Source: Dehalococcoidia bacterium (GTDB lineage Bacteria; Chloroflexota; Dehalococcoidia; UBA6926). From it: DNA of 6,449 nt. Shown here piece by piece: positions 1-5,044 of the stretch. The stretch spans positions 1 to 6,449 of the forward strand of contig JASLZO010000067.1 in NCBI GenBank assembly GCA_030754805.1. Reading direction: 5' to 3'. The notes under the pieces are model-generated. The model saw nothing but the letters and a program-made list of their open reading frames with translations, searched no databases and was not told the DNA's origin. Positions within the stretch are counted from its first letter, which is position 1. Each line of letters opens with the position of its first letter. A program made the translations under genes and the position numbers.

Positions 1-1
1 C

Positions 2-295
2 ATGTACACGAACATCACCGCCGCCCGCCTGCTTGCACGTTGGGCTGCCGGTGTCAAAGACCAGGGGGGCCGCGCCGACACCGAGGTCGGGATGGCCAAA
101 CTCTTCGCCACCGAGGTCGCCACCAACGTGACGCTGGAGGCGATGCGCATCCACGGTGGCATCGGCTACACGAAGGAACTTCCCATCGAGCGGTACTTCC
201 GCGACGCCCCCGGTATGATGATTTACGAGGGGACCAACGAGATCCAACGCACGATCATCGCGCGCTCGGTCCTTCAACGCTACGCGATCGAATGA
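2..295 (+). CDS. Acyl-CoA dehydrogenase, C-terminal fragment (5' end outside window)
   Basis: This is the last 97 codons of an acyl-CoA dehydrogenase, a flavoenzyme that makes an alpha,beta-enoyl-CoA and passes electrons to ETF. The reading frame is open at the left edge, so the ATG at base 2 is probably internal; a full family member has about 380 residues. Visible are the C-terminal helical-domain signatures: IHGGIGYTKE (fragment residues 50-59), IERYFRDA (62-69) and IYEGTNEIQR (74-83). Glu76 in the last motif aligns with the catalytic base of medium- and short-chain dehydrogenases (Glu376 in MCAD), so the enzyme should be active. Substrate cannot be read from this fragment. The neighbouring hydratase and mutase make methylsuccinyl-CoA or a short or branched acyl-CoA plausible, which is inference. 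The gap to the next gene is 22 bases, consistent with an operon. Confidence 0.93.
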   Translation: MYTNITAARLLARWAAGVKDQGGRADTEVGMAKLFATEVATNVTLEAMRIHGGIGYTKELPIERYFRDAPGMMIYEGTNEIQRTIIARSVLQRYAIE

Positions 296-317
296 CGGGA
301 AGCTAACGGGTCACCAG

Positions 318-782
318 ATGCAATTCGGACGCTATCTCGAAGAGTTCACCGTCGGCGACGTGTACAAACACTGGCCCGGCCGGACCATCACCGAGTCGGA
401 TGGCGTCGCCTTCGCAATGCTGACCATGAACCACCACCCACTGCACATCGACGCGAACTACGCGAAGGACACGCAGTTTGGGCAGAACGTCGTTGTCGGC
501 AACCTCGTGGTCGACATAGCGTTCGGCATGAGCGTCCCCGACGTTTCCGGAAAGGCCATCGCAAACCTCGGCTTCGAGAAGATCGAGTTCCTCGCACCCA
601 CGTTCCACAACGACACGATCTACTCGGAGACGGAAGTGCTGGAGGTGCGAGAGTCAGCATCACGGCCGGGGCAGGGAATCGTGACGGTCCAGACTCGCGC
701 GACCAACCAGCGCCACGAGATCGTGATGCGCTTCAATCGCAGTGTGCTCATCCCGAAGGCCCCGGAGGGGACGGCCGACTGA
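318..782 (+). CDS. MaoC-family (hotdog) acyl-CoA hydratase/dehydratase, mesaconyl-CoA hydratase-like
   Basis: A 154-residue single-hotdog protein of the MaoC/(R)-hydratase superfamily, whose members reversibly hydrate enoyl-CoA thioesters in the cytoplasm. The hydratase-2 region is at residues 36-45 (TMNHHPLHID), followed by a YA...FG...VVVGN stretch (48-62). His43 fits the catalytic histidine, but the usual Asp five residues earlier is Asn38, and the usual G-D-x-N is M-N-H-H. The C-terminal half has the LGFEKIEFLAPTFHNDT strand region (84-100) and a SRPGQGIVTV segment (115-124), which I associate from memory with the short actinobacterial and Chloroflexi MaoC proteins resembling mesaconyl-CoA hydratase. 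It starts 22 bases after the dehydrogenase, with only weak purine runs upstream as a ribosome site. Its TGA shares a base with the mutase ATG, suggesting translational coupling. Family confidence is high; substrate confidence is low. Confidence 0.88.
   Translation: MQFGRYLEEFTVGDVYKHWPGRTITESDGVAFAMLTMNHHPLHIDANYAKDTQFGQNVVVGNLVVDIAFGMSVPDVSGKAIANLGFEKIEFLAPTFHNDTIYSETEVLEVRESASRPGQGIVTVQTRATNQRHEIVMRFNRSVLIPKAPEGTAD
764..770 (+). promoter_or_regulatory. Ribosome binding site of the mutase gene, inside the maoC-like 3' end
   Basis: GGAGGGG lies 11 bases before the ATG at 782, within the last codons of the hydratase gene. Together with the TGATG stop/start overlap at 780-784 it supports this start and coupled translation of the two genes. 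The spacing is slightly long. Confidence 0.6.
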
Positions 783-2446
783 TGGTCTCACCCCCCGACA
801 ACAGGAGAGATGTGGAGGCTGCACGCGCGGCGTGGGAGGCGCGGACTGGCAAGGCCAGGAATCGGCGGGAATCGTTCCGAACGAGCGCTCTGGACGTCGA
901 AGCCATCTACACCCCGGTCGATTCCGCAGGCGCTTTCCCCGATAACCTCGGGTTCCCGGGCGAATATCCCTTCACCCGTGGGGTCCAACCCAACATGTAC
1001 AGGGGCCGCCTGTGGACCATGCGCCAGTACGCAGGGTTCGGCACGCCCGCCGAGACGAACGAGCGCTTTCGGTACCTCCTCGACCAGGGTCAGACTGGAC
1101 TCTCTACTGCTTTTGACCTCCCAACCCAACTCGGGTACGACTCCGATGATCGGCACGCTCTCGGTGAAGTTGGCAAGGTCGGCGTTGCCATCGACTCTTT
1201 GCGTGACATGGAGATCACGTTCAGGGATATTCCGCTGGACAAAGTCAGCACCTCGATGACCATAAACGCCCCCGCGGCCGTCCTGGTTGCCATGTACGTC
1301 GCCGTTGGGGAACAACAAGGAGTCCCGCCCGCGGCCCTGACCGGCACGGCCCAGAACGACGTCTTGAAGGAGTACGTCGCCAGAGGCACCTATATATTCC
1401 CTCCCGGCCCGACGCTGCGCCTCAGCGCGGACCTCGTTGGGTACTGCGCCAACGAGATGCCACGCTTCAACAGCATCTCCATCAGCGGGTATCACATCCG
1501 GGACGCGGGTTCGACGGCCGTTCAGGAGATCGCCTTCACACTGGCCAATGCGATCGCCTACGGAGAGACCTTTGTTGCTAGGGGAGTCGAGCCAGATGCT
1601 TGGGGCCCGAGAGTCTCGTGGATCTTCAACACCCACAACAATTTCTTCGAGGAAGTCGCCAAGTTCCGTGCCCTTCGAAAGATGTGGGCCGGAATCATGC
1701 GCAACCGGTTCGAGGCCACCGACCCTCGGTCATGGGCCCTGCGGACCCACTCTCAGACCGGCGGTTCGACGCTCACTGCTCAGCAACCGATCAATAACAT
1801 CGTTCGTGCGGCCTACCAGGCCATGGCCGCCGTTCTCGGCGGAGTACAGAGCCTGGCCCTTTCGACCTTCGACGAAGCTCTGGCGTTGCCGACGGATGAG
1901 GCGCAACGCATCGCCCTTCGGACTCAGCAAGTCCTCGCCAACGAAACCGGAGTCGCAGATACGGTCGATCCGCTCGGCGGCTCCTACTACGTTGAATCGC
2001 TGACCACCCGGCTCGAAGAGGAAGCGTGGCGGTACATCCGCCAGATCGAGGATATGGGTGGCGCCGTCGCGGCAATCGATAGCGGGTTCATCCAGACGGA
2101 GATCGCCCGAGCTGCCTATGAGACACAGCGCGCCATCGAGGATGGGGACCAGACCATTGTCGGGGTCAATTCTTTTACCGACGGGAACGAGGACCAGGGC
2201 CCGGCCATCTTCCGCGTGGATGACCGTGTCGTGGGAGAGCAACACACAGCCCTCGCAGCCATCCGGCAGGAACGTAACGCCGAAGACGTGTCCGCTGCCC
2301 TATCCGAACTCATGTCGGTCGCTCAGAGTGACGGAGACCTGATGCCGCCCATCCTCCGCACGGTCAAGGCCTACGCGACGACCGGCGAGATATGTGGCGT
2401 TCTCCGCGAAGTATTTGGCGAGTACGAACCACCGACGGTTATCTAG
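782..2446 (+). CDS. B12-dependent acyl-CoA mutase large (catalytic) subunit, methylmalonyl/ethylmalonyl-CoA mutase type, no cobalamin domain
   Basis: A 554-residue TIM-barrel subunit of the methylmalonyl-CoA mutase (MCM) family, which catalyses radical carbon-skeleton rearrangement of acyl-CoAs with adenosylcobalamin. Residues match the Propionibacterium enzyme: Tyr83 (MCM Tyr89, in RQYAGF), Phe111 (Phe117), Thr189 and Gln191 (195, 197), Arg201 (Arg207), His238 (His244, in SISGYH), Arg277 (283), His323 (328, in RTHSQT) and Gln356 (361). The Tyr83/Arg201 pair binds a free carboxylate. Isobutyryl-CoA mutase has Phe/Gln there and 2-hydroxyisobutyryl-CoA mutase has Ile for the Tyr, so both are disfavoured. 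MCM Tyr75 is Gln69 here, and the conserved LHTNS after the Gln is LALST (358-362), so the acyl pocket is altered. The protein ends at the barrel; the B12 domain with DxHxxG is absent and must be supplied by a separate small subunit not encoded here. It overlaps the hydratase stop. Exact substrate (methylmalonyl- or ethylmalonyl-CoA) is unresolved. Confidence 0.92.
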   Translation: MVSPPDNRRDVEAARAAWEARTGKARNRRESFRTSALDVEAIYTPVDSAGAFPDNLGFPGEYPFTRGVQPNMYRGRLWTMRQYAGFGTPAETNERFRYLLDQGQTGLSTAFDLPTQLGYDSDDRHALGEVGKVGVAIDSLRDMEITFRDIPLDKVSTSMTINAPAAVLVAMYVAVGEQQGVPPAALTGTAQNDVLKEYVARGTYIFPPGPTLRLSADLVGYCANEMPRFNSISISGYHIRDAGSTAVQEIAFTLANAIAYGETFVARGVEPDAWGPRVSWIFNTHNNFFEEVAKFRALRKMWAGIMRNRFEATDPRSWALRTHSQTGGSTLTAQQPINNIVRAAYQAMAAVLGGVQSLALSTFDEALALPTDEAQRIALRTQQVLANETGVADTVDPLGGSYYVESLTTRLEEEAWRYIRQIEDMGGAVAAIDSGFIQTEIARAAYETQRAIEDGDQTIVGVNSFTDGNEDQGPAIFRVDDRVVGEQHTALAAIRQERNAEDVSAALSELMSVAQSDGDLMPPILRTVKAYATTGEICGVLREVFGEYEPPTVI

Positions 2447-2475
2447 CAGCCACGGGACGAAGATCAAGGAAAACG

Positions 2476-2482
2476 AAGGGGG
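2476..2482 (+). promoter_or_regulatory. Ribosome binding site that fixes the reductase start
   Basis: AAGGGGG lies 7 bases before the ATG at 2490. The longest reading frame opens at 2394, inside the mutase gene, but that start lacks a comparable site and would add 32 residues ahead of the canonical Rossmann start. Confidence 0.7.
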
Positions 2483-2489
2483 TATCGAA

Positions 2490-3233
2490 ATGGCAGCACT
2501 GGATGGACAGGTCGCATTGGTCACCGGGGGTTCGCGAGGGATCGGCCGCGCAACCTCGATCGAACTCGCGAAACATGGCGCCGCGGTCGCGGTGAACTAC
2601 AACGTGAACAAAGAGGCAGCCGACGCGACGGTCAAGGAAATCACCGACGCCGGTGGGAAGGCGGCAGCCTATCAGGGGGACATCTCCAACCGTGACCAGA
2701 TCAACGCGACGATCGATCAGATCGTCGCTGATCTTGGCCCGATTCGCGTGTTGATCAACAACGCCGGCGCCACCGCTGACCGGACGCTCCGGAACATGAC
2801 GTACGAACAGTGGGACCAGGTCATTGACGTCAACATCAATGGCACGTTCAACGTCACGAAAAAGGTTTGGGAGATCATGGGCGAAGCTGGCGGTGGCCAC
2901 ATCGTCAACGTCAGTTCCATCGTTGGAGAAGAGGGTCGGCTCGGCCTGATCAACTATTCGACCGCCAAGGCTGGTCTTCTAGGGTTCACCAAGACCGCCG
3001 CCCGCGAGGGTGCGCGAACCAAAATCAATGTGAACGCCGTCGCGCCGGGTTTCATCGACACGGACATGATCGGCGGCCTCAATGAGGAGCAACGCGAGAA
3101 CCTCAAGAAAGAGGTTGTCTTGGGGCGCCTTGGCGAGCCGAATGAGATCGCCAACGTGATCCGATTCATCGTCACCGAGGGGACGTACATGACCGGATCG
3201 GTCTTCAACGTCAACGGCGGGATGTACATGTAG
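2490..3233 (+). CDS. fabG: SDR-family 3-oxoacyl-ACP/acetoacetyl-CoA reductase (FabG/PhaB type)
   Basis: A 247-residue classical short-chain dehydrogenase, the usual length for FabG and PhaB, which reduce 3-oxoacyl-ACP or acetoacetyl-CoA to the (R)-3-hydroxy product, normally with NADPH. The nucleotide-binding TGGSRGIG is at residues 12-19 and NNAG at 90-93. The catalytic tetrad fits Asn115, Ser143, Tyr156 and Lys160, the last two inside NYSTAKAG, a form seen in PhaB-like enzymes. PGFIDTDM (186-193) is the substrate-loop entry, and the C-terminus VNGGMYM resembles FabG. The start at 2490 is chosen because of the strong ribosome site and because it gives the standard MAALDGQVALVTGG beginning. 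The gene lies 43 bases after the mutase and 48 before the thiolase. The thiolase neighbour and the absence of other fatty-acid synthesis genes favour acetoacetyl-CoA as substrate over ACP. The symbol is family-level; phaB may be the better functional name. Confidence 0.9.
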   Translation: MAALDGQVALVTGGSRGIGRATSIELAKHGAAVAVNYNVNKEAADATVKEITDAGGKAAAYQGDISNRDQINATIDQIVADLGPIRVLINNAGATADRTLRNMTYEQWDQVIDVNINGTFNVTKKVWEIMGEAGGGHIVNVSSIVGEEGRLGLINYSTAKAGLLGFTKTAAREGARTKINVNAVAPGFIDTDMIGGLNEEQRENLKKEVVLGRLGEPNEIANVIRFIVTEGTYMTGSVFNVNGGMYM

Positions 3234-3268
3234 GTTGGTCAGCCCAGCAACGCAAGCCAACCGGGCTC

Positions 3269-3274
3269 AGGAGG
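3269..3274 (+). promoter_or_regulatory. Consensus Shine-Dalgarno AGGAGG favouring a GTG start for the thiolase
   Basis: AGGAGG ends one base before the in-frame ATG at 3276, which is too close for initiation, and 7 bases before the in-frame GTG at 3282, the optimal distance. It therefore points to GTG 3282 as the real start. Confidence 0.8.
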
Positions 3275-3281
3275 AATGTCA

Positions 3282-4466
3282 GTGAGTGAAGCAGTAATAA
3301 CAGGTGCCGTACGCACAGCCGTCGGAACACTTGCGGGTGTTCTATCAGGTGTTCCGGCGCCCCAACTTGGTTCGATTGCGATTGCTGAGGCGATCAAACG
3401 CGCCGGAGTTCCAGACGGTGTTCACCCGGACGAAGTCCTCATGGGGAATGTTATCCAGGCCGGCGTCGGACAGAACCCGGCGAGGCAGGCGGCGGTGAAA
3501 GCCAACCTCCCGGTGAACATCCCCGCCACGACCATCAATAAGGTCTGCGGTTCAGGCCTGAAGACCATCGCCCTGGCCGCCCAGGCGATCAAGGCGGGCG
3601 ATTCCCAATACCTGATCGCCGGTGGCATGGAGAACATGAGCCTCGGACCCTACCTCGTTCCGAATGCCCGCACCGGATACCGCCTCGGAAATGGCGAACT
3701 GATCGACTCCACCGTCCACGATGGTCTGTGGTGCGCCATGGAAGACTGCCACATGGGCATCACGGCCGAAAACGTTGCGGCCGAGTATGGTGTCACGCGC
3801 GAAGATCAAGATGCCTTCTCGGCCGAGTCCCAGCGACGCGCGGGCGACGCGACGGAGAGCGGCCGATTCGCGGGGGAGATCGTTTCCGTACCCGTTCCCC
3901 AACGTCGAGGCGACCCATTGATGGTCGACACGGACGAGTACCCGCGCCCGGATACCACGGAAGAGACGCTTGCGAGGCTCCGGCCCGCGTTCCAACCTGA
4001 CGGTGGAGTCACCGCCGGCAACGCCTCCGGCATCAACGACGGTGCGGCGGCAGCAATCGTTGTATCGGCCGAGTTCGCCGAGCAACACGGCATCGAGGCG
4101 ATGGCGAAGATCCGATCGTACGCATCCGTCGGCGTCGATCCCAGAATCATGGGGATCGGCCCGGTGTCCGCGATCCAGAGTGCCGTCCGCAAGGCCGGAC
4201 TCTCGGTCGGCGACATCGACCTCTTCGAACTGAACGAAGCCTTCGCCGCGCAATCGGTCGCGGTCATGCGGGAACTCGAACTCGATGCCGACAGGGTCAA
4301 CGTGAACGGTGGTGCCATCGCTATCGGACATCCCATCGGTGCATCCGGAACGCGCATCCTGGTAACGCTTCTCCACGAGATGAGTCGGCGAGAAGCGCAG
4401 TTCGGTGTTGCCGCACTCTGCATCGGTGGGGGTCAAGGGATCGCCATGGTGGTGGAGGCGGCCTAA
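3282..4466 (+). CDS. Acetyl-CoA C-acetyltransferase (biosynthetic-type thiolase, PhaA/AtoB-like), GTG start
   Basis: A 394-residue thiolase that condenses two acetyl-CoA to acetoacetyl-CoA, or the reverse. With the GTG start the active residues are Cys89 (KVCGSG, the acylated nucleophile), Asn318 (NEAFAAQ), His350 (AIGHPIGASG) and Cys380 (CIGGGQG). The Cys89 number matches the Zoogloea PhaA numbering exactly, and the others are offset by two. GGMENMS (114-120), HMGITAEN (157-164) and TAGNASGINDGAA (244-256) are typical of the biosynthetic acetoacetyl-CoA class rather than the long-chain beta-oxidation trifunctional class. An ATG at 3276 would add two residues but sits against the Shine-Dalgarno. 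It is the last gene before an intrinsic terminator and follows the reductase by 48 bases. The thiolase-reductase pair is the PhaA-PhaB module feeding (R)-3-hydroxybutyryl-CoA into the ethylmalonyl-CoA pathway or polyhydroxybutyrate. No PHA synthase is in the window. Confidence 0.93.
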   Translation: MSEAVITGAVRTAVGTLAGVLSGVPAPQLGSIAIAEAIKRAGVPDGVHPDEVLMGNVIQAGVGQNPARQAAVKANLPVNIPATTINKVCGSGLKTIALAAQAIKAGDSQYLIAGGMENMSLGPYLVPNARTGYRLGNGELIDSTVHDGLWCAMEDCHMGITAENVAAEYGVTREDQDAFSAESQRRAGDATESGRFAGEIVSVPVPQRRGDPLMVDTDEYPRPDTTEETLARLRPAFQPDGGVTAGNASGINDGAAAAIVVSAEFAEQHGIEAMAKIRSYASVGVDPRIMGIGPVSAIQSAVRKAGLSVGDIDLFELNEAFAAQSVAVMRELELDADRVNVNGGAIAIGHPIGASGTRILVTLLHEMSRREAQFGVAALCIGGGQGIAMVVEAA

Positions 4467-4492
4467 CCAACCTTCGTACTTGATCCATCGAG

Positions 4493-4523
4493 AGGGGCGG
4501 GGCATTGAGCGCCCGCCCCTTTT
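4493..4523 (+). terminator. Rho-independent terminator after the acyl-CoA operon
   Basis: AGGGGCGGG (4493-4501) pairs perfectly with CCCGCCCCT (4512-4520). Two further G-C pairs form inside it past one bulged G, leaving an ATTGA loop, and a TTTT run ends the hairpin at 4520-4523. It sits 26 bases after the thiolase stop and separates this operon from the heat-shock promoter. The T-run is short but the stem is very GC-rich. Confidence 0.88.
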
Positions 4524-4548
4524 GGCGTCTTACAGGGGAAGACACTTA

Positions 4549-4605
4549 CTCGTTGAGTGCGCCGCCCTGTTCTGATTCGGCCCCGGATCTCGCGCGTTCA
4601 ACGAG
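4549..4605. repeat. Imperfect 14-bp inverted repeat just upstream of the groESL promoter
   Basis: The left arm CTCGTTGAGTGCGC (4549-4562) and right arm GCGCGTTCAACGAG (4592-4605) are complementary at 12 of 14 positions: an 8-bp outer block, a 2-base mismatch, then a 4-bp inner block. The arms are separated by 29 bases and the right arm ends three bases before the -35 hexamer. It is not followed by a T-run, so it is not an obvious terminator. It could be a two-site operator or chance; function is unknown. Confidence 0.5.
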
Positions 4606-4608
4606 GGG

Positions 4609-4637
4609 TTGCGCACCAGCATGCACGTCCATACAAT
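4609..4637 (+). promoter_or_regulatory. Housekeeping-sigma promoter of groESL
   Basis: The -35 hexamer TTGCGC (4609-4614) and -10 hexamer TACAAT (4632-4637) are separated by exactly 17 bases. The -10 differs from TATAAT at one position. The predicted transcription start, 6-9 bases further on, falls at the left edge of the CIRCE operator, the arrangement expected for HrcA repression of a vegetative promoter. Confidence 0.78.
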
Positions 4638-4644
4638 AGCTCGG

Positions 4645-4671
4645 TTAGCACTCTCGCATGGAGAGTGCTAA
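4645..4671. promoter_or_regulatory. CIRCE operator (HrcA binding site)
   Basis: TTAGCACTC (4645-4653), a 9-base spacer, then GAGTGCTAA (4663-4671): a perfect match to the CIRCE consensus with both arms intact and the canonical spacer length. HrcA binds it as a dimer and represses groESL until heat or misfolded protein titrates GroEL. It lies between the promoter and the groES ribosome site, so it is also transcribed into the 5' leader, where it can form a hairpin. hrcA is not in the window. Confidence 0.97.
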
Positions 4672-4678
4672 ATACACT

Positions 4679-4684
4679 AGGAGG
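4679..4684 (+). promoter_or_regulatory. Ribosome binding site of groES
   Basis: AGGAGG sits 5 bases before the groES ATG at 4690 and only 7 bases after the CIRCE right arm. It is a full anti-Shine-Dalgarno match, consistent with high expression. Confidence 0.85.
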
Positions 4685-4689
4685 GGGAT

Positions 4690-4989
4690 ATGACACGCAA
4701 GTTCGAGCCGCTCGGTGACCGGGTGGTCATCAAGCAGTTGGAACAGGAAGAGGTTTCCCGCGGAGGCCTCGTCCTGCCAGACACCGCAAAAGAGAAGCCA
4801 CAAGAAGGCGAAGTGATCGCCATCGGGCCCGGACGAATCACCGATGAAGGCAAACGGCTCCCGATGGAGCTGAAGGTGGGGGACAGGATCCTGTATGCCC
4901 GTTATGCCGGCACAGAGGTGAAGGGCGACGAAGACGATGAGGAGTTCCTGGTTCTGCGGGAATCAGACATCCTCGCGAAGGTCGGCTGA
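4690..4989 (+). CDS. groES: Co-chaperonin GroES (Cpn10)
   Basis: A complete 99-residue Cpn10, the heptameric lid that caps GroEL and closes the folding chamber in the cytoplasm. FEPLGDRVVIK (5-15) is the standard N-terminal strand. The mobile loop spans about residues 18-34 with the GroEL-contacting GGLVLP (25-30), followed by the near-invariant DTAKEKPQEGEV (31-42). The roof hairpin is at about 47-60 (PGRITDEGKRLPME), and the C-terminus LVLRESDILAKVG is typical. Length is normal for the family (95-100). It has a consensus ribosome site and is the first gene after the CIRCE-controlled promoter. A 55-base gap without a terminator leads to groEL, so the two are co-transcribed. Confidence 0.98.
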   Translation: MTRKFEPLGDRVVIKQLEQEEVSRGGLVLPDTAKEKPQEGEVIAIGPGRITDEGKRLPMELKVGDRILYARYAGTEVKGDEDDEEFLVLRESDILAKVG

Positions 4990-5044
4990 ATCAAGCCGCC
5001 ATCACTGAACCAACACCGCTAGAACTCCAAAAGGGGGAATACAC

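Noticed and set aside
2..4. ATG at the left edge as the true start of the acyl-CoA dehydrogenase
   Set aside because: A 97-residue protein would have only the last helices of the fold. The frame is open at the edge, so truncation by the window is the simpler reading.
788..1636. 282-codon open frame on the - strand opposite the mutase
   Set aside because: Same reason: the + strand frame is an unmistakable mutase, and the antisense product has no recognisable motif and no good ribosome site.
1437..2003. 188-codon + strand frame within the mutase gene
   Set aside because: It is an out-of-frame reading with an Arg/Ser/Pro-rich composition typical of GC-rich shadows, and it lies wholly inside the mutase.
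2394..2489. Upstream ATG giving the reductase a 32-residue N-terminal extension
   Set aside because: The extension overlaps the mutase end, has no family counterpart and lacks a ribosome site, whereas ATG 2490 has one and gives the standard SDR start.
3241..3267. Possible AGCCC/GGGCT hairpin between reductase and thiolase
   Set aside because: Only 5 bp of stem with a 17-base loop and no T-run; too weak to call a terminator or attenuator.
3552..4505. 317-codon open frame on the - strand opposite the thiolase
   Set aside because: It is antisense to a clear thiolase with all catalytic residues, its translation resembles no family, and long antisense frames are expected opposite GC-rich codon-biased genes.
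4990..5044. Possible regulatory element between groES and groEL
   Set aside because: The 55 bases hold only a ribosome site near the end; no hairpin, second CIRCE or promoter could be seen.
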